Assembly (NCBI GenBank): GCA_029953675.1
Contig: JAMWBK010000001.1
Span: 905,001 to 969,000, forward strand
Source: Rhodosorus marinus
Lineage: Eukaryota > Rhodophyta > Stylonematophyceae > Stylonematales > Stylonemataceae
Reading direction: 5' to 3'
DNA: 64,000 bases
Shown here: piece by piece, positions 24,393-35,684 of the stretch
How the letters are laid out: every line of letters starts with the position of its first letter
Numbering within the stretch: position 1 is the stretch's first letter
Notes under the pieces: model-generated
Told to the model about the DNA's origin: nothing
The model's input: the letters and a program-made list of their open reading frames with translations, nothing else
The model's database searches: none
Program-made: the position numbers and the translations under genes

Positions 24393-25189
24393 CTAGCCCT
24401 CGGCCGCGACGTTAATTGCGTGGTTTCTGCATCGGTCGTGGAGGACACCTATCTCGCTCTGCCGGCAGCCATCTATAGGAGCAATGCGAACCGTGTACGC
24501 TGAAGCAAAGCATGCCTGAGGTAGCACCTGGGAAATATGCTTCAACTGCGTCACGGGAGAACAGTTTCGACAACAATCAGTCCTCAACGTAGTCGTTGCA
24601 ACTAGTGCAAATCCCTCATTTTCTTTGCGTGCGGATAGACTGTCCAGTGGGCGGATGAATTGAGCGGGTTGAACTGGAGCGTATCGTGAAGAATCGACCC
24701 CCCTCTGATCCTATTGAGGATCATCAACAAAAAACTCTGCGAAATTTGTAAGATGTTCGATACCGCATCTATCTTGCAAATGCCTGAAGTGTACACCAGC
24801 GTCAGCACATGATTGAGGTCGACCTACCCCCCAAAAAGCAACCCACCAGACGCGTCGCATACCCTACCACGCCCAACCGATAAAGTCAGCTAGTATCAGG
24901 CTCCGTTGCGGATACATCTGGATGACACGGCTACCAGTGTCAGCAGCACCCGACCAGGTCGGATCAACATTTCAATCCATCGCTTGCTCACTACCCATCA
25001 TGAACACGTTAGAAAAAAAAACAAAAAAAAACCAGAAACCTTAGGGTTAACAGCATCCTCAATTTCACCATTGAGAACTTCAGTTACACTTATTGCACCC
25101 AATCGCCCTTGTCCACTGTCAGCATCCTTGGCTTGCCTAATCCGCAAGAGATCCAGTTCATATTTTTCAAAATAAACCAACAATATCAC
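24393..25189 (-). other. Coding-like minus-strand pieces, gene not resolved
   Basis: Three minus-strand frames look protein-like. One at 25189-25040 has DLLRIRQAKDADSGQGRLGA and TEVLNGEIEDAVNPK, then runs into a T-rich stretch. One at about 24814-24602 follows a GGGTAG acceptor-like site and reads VDLNHVLTLVYTSGICKIDA. One at 24587-24393 is Cys-rich. I could not prove phase between them and recognise no family; this is a multi-exon gene with unusual junctions or a decayed one. Confidence 0.3.
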
Positions 25190-25766
25190 GTGGCATGAAA
25201 CAACTTGCTTAACACCATATATGACAGTACAACATCAATTTTATTGTCATTATCGATATAAATATATTTTATATTCCATAGATTGAGGTACAAAGGAAAT
25301 TTAAGTGTCATATTGCTCGCAGAGCTCGCGTAGAAAATGAGGTGCTTGCTTCCTTTTTTCAAAGATGATTCTAGAACTATCATTACAATCAGCACATAGC
25401 ACGTGTCTGAATAGATTAGATTAGCCAAAGAAAGGAGAACCTAAAATAAATCGACCAAGAAGAAATCAATATCGACGATGGATGAGCCAATGATTTATCG
25501 TATTTTCGATTCAAATCCAATGAATTTATGTTATGTTGTGATATCCGTTTTTTGTTTTGTTTTTTGGGAGTATAGTCATCATTTTGGCGTCATACGTCCA
25601 ATGTTACTTTTTCCGAGGCGTGATTCATGTTTTTTGAATTGTTTTTTAAGCGTGTGAGGGCAATGTTACTTTGGGCCAAAAAAAGGCACGTGGCGTCGTG
25701 CCGTAGCATGGCATATGTCAATGGGACATGACGGATAACGAGAGCGCAGCTGCTCGTGGGAGAGCT
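25190..25766. other. AT-rich intergenic region upstream of MsrB
   Basis: AT-rich, with T-runs near 25545-25565. CACGTGG at 25685-25691 (a G-box-like sequence) lies about 80 bp before the TATA box of the next gene. No gene seen. Confidence 0.5.
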
Positions 25767-25773
25767 TATATAA
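25767..25773 (+). promoter_or_regulatory. TATA box of the MsrB gene
   Basis: TATATAA followed by GGG. A start site about 30 nt downstream would fall near 25800, after the first in-frame ATG (25778). This is why the next in-frame ATG at 25817 is taken as the translation start. Confidence 0.6.
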
Positions 25774-25816
25774 GGGTTTGAGGAAGGAAGTGAGATTTGG
25801 GAAAGGTTGGGGCGCG

Positions 25817-26416
25817 ATGGGAAGAACGTTGAGCATAGAAAGTCGTTCTAGGAGTAGATTTGAAGTTTTGAGGAGCGTTTCAGTATCTGCTTTATTTTTT
25901 TTGGTTGTGTGTGCGGGGTTGATGTCTTGGAGAGTGAAGAATTGGTTTGCGAAGGCACCGAATACGGTCAGAGATATGGGAAAGTTTGAGTTGGAGAGGA
26001 CGGAGGCGGAGTGGAAGAAGACCCTCACTGATGAACAGTACTATGTGCTGAGGCAGAAGGGGACGGAGAGAGCCGGAACTGGGAAACTTGACAAGTTCTA
26101 CCCTTCGGAGGGATATTTTAAATGCGCAGCGTGCGAGAACCCGATTTATTCAGCGCAGTCCAAGTTCGACTCCGGCTGTGGTTGGCCAGCATTTGACAAG
26201 CACTACGACGGGTCAATCAAGACCGTGATTGACAACAGCTGGGGAATGAGGAGAATCGAGATCATGTGCTCGAAATGCGGTGGCCACTTGGGTCACGTGT
26301 TCGAGGGTGAAAGGCTGACGAACACAAATGAACGTCATTGCGTGAACTCCATCTCCCTGAAGTACGACAAGGGGAGTGGAACTGACGATCTGAAGGAGAA
26401 GCCTCTCATGAAGTAA
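25817..26416 (+). CDS. Peptide methionine (R)-S-oxide reductase MsrB
   Basis: Single-exon gene, 199 aa from 25817. It reduces methionine-R-sulfoxide in proteins using a catalytic cysteine, here C175 in NERHCVNS. The two zinc-binding CxxC pairs are present (C103/C106 and C151/C154), as are the CGWPAF and GGHLGHVFEGE blocks. Residues about 21-37 are hydrophobic (SVSALFFLVVCAGLMSW), suggesting a signal anchor or signal peptide, so an ER or secretory location is possible, which would be less usual than the plastid, mitochondrial or cytosolic forms. An upstream in-frame ATG at 25778 would add 13 residues but lies only 5 nt after the TATA box. Confidence 0.95.
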   Translation: MGRTLSIESRSRSRFEVLRSVSVSALFFLVVCAGLMSWRVKNWFAKAPNTVRDMGKFELERTEAEWKKTLTDEQYYVLRQKGTERAGTGKLDKFYPSEGYFKCAACENPIYSAQSKFDSGCGWPAFDKHYDGSIKTVIDNSWGMRRIEIMCSKCGGHLGHVFEGERLTNTNERHCVNSISLKYDKGSGTDDLKEKPLMK

Positions 26417-26573
26417 ACTCGACTAAAAGTGTTTTATTCGCATACCTAAAGTTCATCAACATGTCTAAATTAAACAAAGGAATACTTTTGGGAAATCACG
26501 ATTCACACCCTGAAGCGCAGGTGAATGGTCGAGAAACTCTTAGCAGTCCTTTTTGGGGCAGCGGACAGGTCCT

Positions 26574-27276
26574 TCAGTCCTCTGTAACAGAAGGCTTCGG
26601 CTGTCTTATCATCACAAACTGTTTGTACAACACTCCGCGAACGCTAAGTATTCTTTCCTTCAATATCTGAAATCCAAGTGACTCGAAGAATGGTCTCGCT
26701 GTAATACTCGCATGCACCGTCAGTGGTCGCATCGGAAATACCTTTTCCGCACACTCCAGAGCATGTTCGAACAGAATCCTACCAATCCCCTCCCTCTGGT
26801 GCTCATGGTGAACGTACATCATATCCAGATGACTACCTCCGACTACACTCATGAAACCTACTACCTGCAAAGGTTCACATTACGTTGAGAAATTCCCGAT
26901 TGCGCGCACACAAAAGCGAAGCAGCGCATTCTTGGCCTACCTTTTGGCCTCTCTCCGCAACCAACGCCAGCCACGACCTTGCCAACCGCCGATTCATCCG
27001 ATTCGTATCCAACCCAACTCGTGCCCATACTTCACACTGAAACTCCGAGTAGTCCTTACCGTTCACTTTCCTAACGGTGTTCATAAACAGCTTTGCAACA
27101 TTACCTTTATCGCTTTCCTTGTATCTACGGCATCTTACAGGTCTGCGATCTCCTGCCCCTCCTTGAAAGGAACTAAATAAAAAACAAATCGGTAAATCGG
27201 TTCCGTGATATGCCCGAGAATTACAAAGTTGTCCATCTCCTACTGATCCTCCCAACGAGCCGAACAAGAAGCTCAT
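26574..27276 (-). CDS. GNAT-family N-acetyltransferase, two exons
   Basis: Exons 27276-26941 and 26864-26574 are joined by a 76-bp intron in phase 0 (208 aa). The domain shows CRRYKESDKGNVAKLFMNTV at the first strand-helix. In the second exon comes VVGFMSVVGGSHLDMMYVHH, then the acetyl-CoA loop HQREGIGRILFEHALE (the Q/R-x-x-G-x-G/A motif) and ITARPFFESLGFQ near the end. The substrate is unknown; many small GNATs acetylate amines, amino acids or N-termini. The first 40 codons before the domain are Cys/Gly-rich and contain a possible donor and acceptor, so a short intron there is conceivable. The gene converges on MsrB, with the two stops 157 bp apart. Confidence 0.82.
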
Positions 27277-27357
27277 GGTCTTCAAATGAAAACAGTAATC
27301 GCGCTTCTATTTCGAAATTCTAGTTCCTACCCCTGGGCAGCTGAATATTCCAAGCTT

Positions 27358-30300
27358 CTACTGACCGGCCTTAGGCTGCCCCCTTGCAATTCCTATCCGT
27401 TGGCAAGCTTGACAACATCTGTATATCAAGCCTGACCTCCAACTACTCATGCGGCTTGGACTAGGAGCTAGAGTTGAGCATCCAAGAGAGCTAGGTGCTA
27501 AACGAATGCATATTGGAGGAGCGCCTGCTACTCTTCCAGCAAGCGTAGGTCTCCTCTCGCGGGCGAGCTCGAGTCTCTGTGTCACCTTCCGATCTATCTT
27601 AACAGTAGCAGAATCTCCAGCTGCAAAGTCCCTTCCCGCGATCGGACGAGGACTTTCACTTCTGACAAGAACTTGATCTGAAGACTGATAGGCTCCTCGA
27701 GTTGGGTAGCCGGTTTTCCGGTCTCGTCTGCGCAGAGCGTCTGGGCGACATCTGCATGGTTGAAGAATCGCGTCGCAAAGTCAGTGGTAGTACGATACTT
27801 GGTCTAAAGAGGGACCCGAACGGGCAGAAAAATAATGTTTCTGATCCTGATTGAACGTGTTCGTCGCTCACCAGCACTATTAGCTGTACCTGCCCGCTTC
27901 CTTCTCCTTCTTCCTTTTCTGGACCTGACGTGGGACCGAGAGACTAGGATTAGTTTCAACATGAATTGGTAAGAAACTTCTGACATTCCTCGCGCACTTC
28001 TGATCAGTAGGAATTTGCTCGGGTTCCTGGAGGTTAAGAGAGAGCCGCACAGTTTTCTGTTTCGGATCTACTTCAGAGGTGCAACCCTGCTCTCTCATCC
28101 TATCAAAAAAGAACTGCCTGTCTGTAGCCAGTGCCGACACATGGACGATTATACATTCGGACGTCACGTCAACAACAACACCATTAAATACCTGAAAGGT
28201 GAAAGCGGGGGAGGGACAAAACTCCCGCCGATTAGGTCTCAAGCTTCCGCGTCAGACTCGAAGCTGCGTGGACGCTCGCTTACTGTCCATTTGGGCCCAA
28301 GATACAAGCAAAGGTACATGAAATCTTCTTCGTCCTCGGCTTGGCCTGCGGCTGTCTTCTTTTCGTTGCAGTTCTTCAATATCTCCTCAATCGAATCTGA
28401 CGATTGTCCCAGAACCGCTGCTCGGACGCCCTCATCACTTTGCAAACTCTCCGTAGGCCCATCACAAACCTCATGGCCAAGTCTTTCAATGGAAAGCTGC
28501 AAGAGTCTGTGAACAAGCACATCAGGGTAGCGACGAATGGGACTGGTGAAATGCGTGTATCTGGTCGAGGTCACAAGAAGGGGAACAGCGAGTGAGCTGA
28601 TCGAATGCAGACCGATCTTTACACCGTTCAAAGCACTGCCTATGTGTCAGTACCTGGGAACCGCAAGGCCGTAGTGATGCCAAGAATCCTCTGGCACTGC
28701 CCCAGTGCAGAAATATTGAGCCTCGAGCATTGGCTTGGTGAAAAGCATGTCCAGTGCTCTGACTTGCTCCTCGGAGCCGATAGTCCCTAGTCGTTCCATA
28801 GATTGCTGGAGTTCTTTGGACGTACTGTATGTGGTGATCCAAAGACGCTCAGATCAGCAACAAGTAGTGACGAGACACGGAGACGGAATATCCTCACCCA
28901 TAGTTGACCTTCTGCTGAAGGCATTGCTCGCAGAGCTTTGCTACCTTCTCGAGCGCCGTGGCACTTGGCGCCGGATGCCTTCGCAGGGTTGCAAAATCAG
29001 GAAAGGTGTCGCTGATGAAGTTCGCCACGCTTGAGTTCGCTAGCAGCATGAATTCTTCCACCAAATGATTCGCAGGGGTTCCACCGAGGACTTGTTCCAT
29101 GCCCGTAGGGTTTCCCTCCGAGTCGAGAATAAACTTCATCTCCGAACGGTGGAAAGTTATGGACCCGTTGTCAAACCGACGCTTTCGTAGGTTTTGAGCA
29201 ATGCCGTGCAGTTGTTGCACGTCGTAAACAACTTCATCAAACTTGAAACCGTTCCCAACATCCAATTCCAGCCCTTCTGGGAGCTCCTGCGGAAATCAAG
29301 CCATTTTTCGATAAGTGTCCCGGCGAGGCAGTGCAAGCGAGACAAACTGGATCACCCGGATCATACCCCAGGCTCTGTGTCGATCATTTCTTGTGCTTGT
29401 TCGTAGCTCAGCTTCGTGCACGAGCGGATGACAGATTTGCCAAACCATGTCTTTCTGACGTTCCCTTTTCTGTCCATTCGCCATCGGACTGAGAAGCTCA
29501 GTCGATCGACTTGCGGGTTTAAACTGCAGAGATCCTCACATAGAGCCCTGGCGCAATGAGATTGTGTAGGTGGTAAGCAGATGAGACTCGACCTCGAGCG
29601 AGTCGTCCGAACGTAAAGCTCGTCAGGTGTTTTAGAACGCGTTTTAGAGCATTTCCTGACGCTTCCATACCTCGGAAGCATTGGAATAACTCGTCTAATC
29701 AAGTAGACCGACGTGGCGCGGTTCCTCGCTTCAAGGTCAACTGCACTATCCGGTTTCACAAAGTGCGAAACGTCCGCGATATGAACTGAAACCTCGAAAA
29801 GATCATCGTCCACTTTGGTGATCGACAACGCATCGTCCAAGTCCCTGGACAGCCATCCCCGTACGTTTCAGATAGAATGTAACCTTTCTTGTGCGGCGTG
29901 AATGGCAACGATACCTCGCCGTCTTTGGATCAATACTAAACACTCGGGTTGCTCGAAAATCATGTCGGCCCTCAAGCTCCTCCTGCACAACATCTGCAAC
30001 TTTAGGCAACGGAGCGGACTTCACGAAGTCCGGGATTTCGTCCTGCACATTATTCGATTGAAGAACAATTCTCCGGCATGTTTCCAAATCCCTCATGTCA
30101 CCTACATATTCACAGTTAACAGTTGGAAGATACATAGTGCGGGGCCACTTAATCACTGTCACCGAGAAAACCTTTCCTTCCAAGCCTTCCTCGACGACTT
30201 TTCTTAATTTCTTCGGGCAATTATCCATGAATATCACAGCGAGCTCGAAGTTTGAGCGCAACCGCCTAAACAGCAGCATCTTCCGTTCTTTCAACAACAA

Positions 30301-31980
30301 CAAAAGGGAACAGACCCGCGATTAATCCCATCTTGTTCGATTCCTGTGGGGTATCGTGCATGTTACACAATGGCTAGCGTTTACCTGGAGCCGTTTTCTT
30401 CGATTTCAGCTCGAGGGTCCCGAATATGGCACTCCGATTACTTGCTCCTGAAAGGATGGCCACGACACAACCAGTATCTCTCTTCCGCGCTCTGGATGTC
30501 AACGGAGCCGAGCTGTCCACATTCTCGATATCGTCGATCAGCTCGTCTTGCGGTGCTTCTTCGCTTACTTTGAGTTGGTCCGAATCAGCAGAAAGTCCTT
30601 CCAACCTCACAGCAACTTCGTCCCCGTGAAGCGCTCGATTGCGGTTACGCCATCCACCTAGGGTCATGTTAGCGTCAGAGGACGGGCATACAGCGAAAGC
30701 ACTTCAGAAATCCAAACCTACAGATCAATATGTCCTCCTCCTTCCCCGGAAGGCTAACAAACGCCAGCCGTTGGCTCTTGGGATACTCTCTGAACTTTCC
30801 TACCAAAACCGTACCCTCCGCAACCCTTGCCTGAACTTCCTCAGGGCTCATATGTTCCTCGAAGGTGGCCTTGTCCTGTTAAATGGGGTTCCTCAATTAG
30901 CATTTGCACTTCATTTGCGCACAATACCATTCTCACTCCAATGAAGCAGACCTTCGTTTTACATGCGACGACTGCTGGCTTTCCCGCTGCTGGCTCTACC
31001 TCAGCAGCTCGCGGGGAGTTTTCAGGTAGTTCAAACTGAGGAGTCCACATTCCCGTTCTGTTGAATTCCTCCCAGTTCTCAGATTTTCCCTGGATTGGTA
31101 CATTCAAGTTTCGCGATCCCCAATCGGTGCTCACATTAGGACCGCTGCACATGGATTGCATAGGATACTGTTCATTGGAGGACTCAAGTGCATTGGAGGA
31201 CTCTGCACTTGACGAATCACTCCCGAGGCTCTGAACGTCCTCTTCGACTCTGGAAATATCGAACGGGTCGGTTTCGGTTTTCGCCTTAGAATGATTTCGG
31301 CTGGATGTCGACTCCTCTCTGGATACTACCGAGGCACTGAAATTCGATGTACGGTCATTTTCATCTGCAATTTCTTTAGGATTGGGTTCAGAGTCGTGGG
31401 GTTTCGCTCCTGACTGTTGGGAACCCTTCAACGACTCGACGAAGCGTTTCCAGTCTTTGTCCAAGCTGCGAATAACTCCTTTCAGCATTTGAACGTTCTG
31501 ATGCTGGAAAATCTCGTGCGGTAGCTTTTCGAGCTCGCCGTTGAGGTCCTTGAGCTCATCAAAAATCTGAACCACTCGAACTTCGATGGGGTTGGGCAGC
31601 TCAGCATCATCCACGGTATTGTCTGACGGGACAGCTTCCGCTGTACCCGTGCTCTCTTTCGCTCCTTCATTGGGTTCCGAGCTGAATCTCACAATTACTC
31701 CCGACTTAGACCTGAAACTGGGCTTGGAGGCGATGGTAAGGCCTTTGACGGTCCTCCTCTTTGGCGACTCCTTTGGTTTCGCGTTTCCACGATCTTTTCT
31801 CCGTCTACCCGCCTTTTTCGCACGCTTCTCCATATCCTTAGCAGCCTTGACAGTCTTGCTCGCTTTTGCGGAAGCGCCGGTCAGCTGCGCTTGGTTCACC
31901 TTCCCAGGCTCACCTGAACTCTCCTCACGCGGTTCTGGTTTCCCCTTCTTCTTGCCTCTCTTCCACCTTGAGCCAGCCAT
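27358..31980 (-). CDS. DIS3L2-like 3'-5' exoribonuclease (RNase II/RNB family), multi-exon
   Basis: From the ATG at 31980 the first about 340 residues are low-complexity, Lys/Glu/Ser-rich ([20 protein letters not shown]). Then come the cold-shock region ([20 protein letters not shown], and [17 protein letters not shown] at 30667-30600), the RNB active site with [11 protein letters not shown] joined to DLDDALS (29840-29820) and [12 protein letters not shown], and later [20 protein letters not shown] (28590-28530). The C-terminal S1-like exon (about 27680-27520) has [19 protein letters not shown]. The early segment matches DIS3L2 better than exosomal DIS3, and no PIN domain is seen. DIS3L2 degrades oligouridylated RNAs in the cytoplasm independently of the exosome. 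The catalytic aspartates are present. I did not fix every intron, and the C-terminal stop near 27358 is uncertain. Confidence 0.82.
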
Positions 31981-33660
31981 GTTTCCAGTTATATATCCTC
32001 CTCGTCGAGATTCTCAGGTTCTTAAGTCTCTTCGTTTATGTTCTCTTCAGTTTCCATCCTCCTCAATCCACCTCGTACGGAACACGACTAGATAGCTTCT
32101 CATCAGAGCGGGGGAAAGCTGCTATTGCATCGGCGACTGTTCCACTGGACTGGAATCAGAACATACGTGTAGACAACCAGATTCTGAGTGAATGTATTGA
32201 AAGCTTGAAGGCTGGCGGCTAAGGTTCTGTTTCATCGAACATATGTTCTGTTTCATCGGGAACTATTTCAGCCTCTGGAAGACTGCTTCATCTCAAGTTG
32301 TGAATTCGTCTCACCGAACGCTGGTCGTTGGGTAAGGAATTCTTTATATAGAGAACCATGATTTCAGAGTATTGAAAACTTGAGGCACGGCTATAGCATC
32401 CGCTGCATCGAAGAGTATTAGGGGCAGAGCTAAAGTCAAAGTCCATGTGAACCAATGCGGCTCTCCTTCGTCGCAACGGGCGCTGGTTGGGAGTCGACGA
32501 AGTCTCTGTGAAGAGAACTAGACTGTGACTTCTGAACATTGAAAGCTTGAATCAAGGCTATAGGTTCTGGCGCAGTGAACTCTGGATGTGGGTTGAGGAG
32601 GGTTTCGCAGTGGCTCTTAGAAAGGCAGGTGGTCCTCTTCTTGAGGTCCGGTTAACAAAGTTTGTCAGAACTAGCCCGTGTTTTTGAATGAATTGTGCAC
32701 GTTTCCCTTTTCTACGAAAGATTTTGAATGATCCAGACGCTGGGGCCCGGGGAACTGTTGCTTTGTTCTGGCGTTGTTGAAGTACTGCCGTTTGCTATGG
32801 GAAAATGCAGTAAAAAAACACGCTCCGTCAGAGAAGACCGCAGTTGCTATGCGGGCTCAAGGAGCTTCGATTCATTGTGTATGCGCAGAGATGGAAAATT
32901 ACTTAGTACATTCCGGCTTGTGAGCTCAAGCGAAATTGGACCAGAAGCACCGCCCTTTGACTGCCAAAGCTCTCCTTCAGAACGCCGCATCCAATCAGGA
33001 CGGATTGGCAGACGCCGCACACACAGAATGAAACAGAGCTCAGCCTCACTGACTCTTCCAACGCAGCAATAGGTCAGGAAACCGTCACGCGGCAGTTCTG
33101 CTGCTACTCTAGAAGACGATATCTCCGTCACCATCCAACTCACATCGATTTCATTAATCTGTCCCAATTTAAAGTAGCCATCTCATCACTCAAATACATA
33201 TCATCATCTAAAACTTCAAAAATATATTATTTGTTCTCCGGAAATTTCTACAGAATGAGAAGAGTGGACCCAAAATTCAGTCTACATGCCAAAGCTAGAA
33301 AACTAATAGTGAATATTGTATTATTTTAATCGATAGTATGATGAGAAAAAACATAAAGGTGCAGATAAATTAGAACAGCTCATTTAGGGGCTTCAGGGTT
33401 GTTTAGGGCTCTCATGTGGATGGAAACTTCTTGAGCAAGATGGCTTGGAGGGGATGAGGAGCAGCTTTGGGTATGAATTGATTACTGAAGACTAGAGTTT
33501 CGCACGTTTTGCTGTAATTTAATCCTGAGCATGAACTATGAACAAATATTGAAGGGAAAGGAGAATTTCCTGTTTTGGAGGTCAGCTGTGAGATGTCTTC
33601 TTTGAGGCCGGGTGTTCTGTTGTTGTCTGGATTTGATTTGGTTCGAATTGGAGTTTCTTG
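31981..33660. other. Intergenic region with degenerate repeats
   Basis: Promoter side of the DIS3L2-like gene, then degenerate repeat copies (32130-32600) and an AT-rich block (33170-33380). A 114-codon plus-strand frame at 32728-33072, opposed by an equally open minus frame (33167-32847), has no recognised family; I give it little weight. Confidence 0.45.
32130..32600. repeat. Degenerate repeats of about 170-190 bp
   Basis: Three imperfect copies share a core resembling 'tattgaaagcttgaa...ggctata' at about 32190, 32370 and 32540. In the second and third the core is preceded by a block with 'gctggt..ttggg' and 'agagaac'. A 14-nt direct repeat (gttctgtttcatcg) with 21-bp spacing sits at 32224 and 32245. 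Confidence 0.5.
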
Positions 33661-35210
33661 ATGATGCCTGGAAGCGCCAAAAAGGAGAAAAACGGCGTTC
33701 TGCACCATTTAAGGAAACGAGAACTAGGAGCTGTGGCGAATGAGCTGGACTTCGTGGAAAGCTGTGGAAAGAGATTCGTGCCGATAACGGCTATAATTGA
33801 TCGGGAGTGCAAGATCTTGAGATGCTATTTATTGGGTTTTACAGCGTCAGCGACACATCTTGTGTCCTACATTCGAGAGTACTGCTCTGGATCTGAGGAA
33901 GAAGTAGGAGGTTTTGAGCACAGGTTTATTCTCAAAGCCCAGTTCTGGAACTTTAACGGACCCGATGCTCCGCTCACGCTCTTCAAGGAGACGATTCTCT
34001 TCGACGGACTCAGCTTCGATTGCGACATCCTGAGAGAGGATTTTGGAGAGCTTTCCTACATCGAAAATGAGAGGTCCGGGCTTTGTCTCTTCCACTATGA
34101 GTACGGAGCGAGCTCTTTGGGTTTCAGGGAAACATGTTTCTGCGCGATGACTGTTCCATATAGAATCAGAGGCTCACAACCAAATTCTACTATGATTTTT
34201 GATGTAAGATAGAACCTTTTTTATCGCATTCACTTCGGGGAGTTGCTGTCCAAGTGTTCATTTTATCCGTATAGTCGCCACGCCTGACTCAGACACTCGT
34301 CACTATGCAGGTTTGCGAAGCGAGCGCCCGGCTGAATCTCAATGAGTCCATATTCGAAGATGATAGAGGCTTGACGCTCATCGTAAACACCGGAGCAGCT
34401 TTGAAGATTGTGAACCTGGAGCTGAGAGAAGAATTCGATCAGAGCCGACCAATAGAAACTACTGCGGATGATTCTCTGGACTCGCCATTTCCGTGGTGGA
34501 CGGTTGTACAACCCAGCTCGGAAACCAGGACGACAAGTACGATGTTCACTCCATGATACTTGTTCCTCCACACGCGTTGAGTGTTGAAGCTCAGATTATT
34601 TGCACCCTGAAATGCAGGTACAAGTCCGCATATCGCTACCCAGTACAGCTTTGATATGGAAGTATATATGATGGAGGCATTTCAATCTTCTTTCAAGGGC
34701 CGGATCAACTCGTACGACACCAAAGTGGTTGCGTATCAAGAGAATACAATCAGCATTCTATTCCACGACCTCCAAGAGAGCTCCTCCCGGAGTAAATACT
34801 GCGCGACTGCGAAGGTAAACGCGTCTACTGGGGAGGCAACGGTTGTGAACGGAATGCGTTCTTACGTAGTGCCGGAGCCGGGTATGGTACCAAATATGGC
34901 CAGTGGAGACGAAGGAGTTTCTCCCAGGTTGGTTACAAAGTACTCTCACACATCCGTTTGCCTAATAAGCATTCGTGCTTTTCAAAGGGAATGGAACTGC
35001 CGTTCGCATCTAAGCACCTGCAATATGTCTTTGATCCCGCTCAGGATAAACCTGAATTCTGCAGAAGCTGTACACTACGGAGGCAGACCTAACAACAGGG
35101 CAGGCATCTATCATCTGGATGATAGAGCAGTGAGGGAAGGGAAATCTTTGTCGAGGCTGGACCATCCATTGTCAACGTATGTCATAGTCGGCTATCACGG
35201 TGAAAATTAG
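33661..35210 (+). CDS. Unrecognised multi-exon gene
   Basis: The first long exon (33661 or the next ATG, to about 34204) reads GSAKKEKNGVLHHLRKRELG and ends at a GAT|GTAAGA donor. It continues after TATGCAG at 34311 in phase 0 with VCEASARLNLNESIFEDDRG. Later coding-like segments change frame: SMILVPPHALSVEAQIICTL (34540-34625), MEVYMMEAFQSSFKGRIN (34656 on), VGYKVLSHIRLPNKHSCF and GMELPFASKHLQYVFDPAQD (34930-35050), and AGIYHLDDRAVREGKSLS up to the stop at 35210. So four or more exons are likely, though I could not fix all junctions. Beta-rich composition loosely recalls arrestin-like sandwiches, but I do not claim that family. Confidence 0.5.
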
Positions 35211-35684
35211 AGGATCTTCGATAGTGCGTAATCGAGTTCATGTGTATACTCGAGCACAGTACATAACTTGTTCAACGTATTGGACAGCAACCAGTATATA
35301 AAGCTATCAACGAGAAAAGTTCTACTATGGGACAGGGGGAAATGGCACAGAAGATATCCTATTATCTTCTCTTTGGACGAAACGAAGAGAGACTCTCCAA
35401 ACTTCTTACGTCAATAGGACGATACCGTGGTTATGCTGTGTCTATACGACGCACTTTCTTCAGCCTCCAAGAAACCAGAACCCCAGTTCTTGTACAAATC
35501 TGTACTGTGATACTAAGATGTACTGTTGGCTGAGGTTGGTAAGGCTGGTAGCTGTGGATGGTGAAGACGATGACTGGATGAAGGCAAAGGGGCCTTTTAT
35601 CTGTCTACTGCTTTAGTTCGCTCTTGTTATATTTTCTTTTCTGTCGGTGACACAAGAAGAAGACATTTTTTGAGGGCGGAAGAA
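35211..35684. other. Intergenic region between the unknown gene and CSN6
   Basis: About 470 bp, holding the CSN6 promoter. A 68-codon frame at 35327-35533 lacks support. Confidence 0.5.

Noticed and set aside
31586..32095. 169-aa plus-strand ORF
   Set aside because: Mostly antisense to the low-complexity N-terminal exon of the DIS3L2-like gene.
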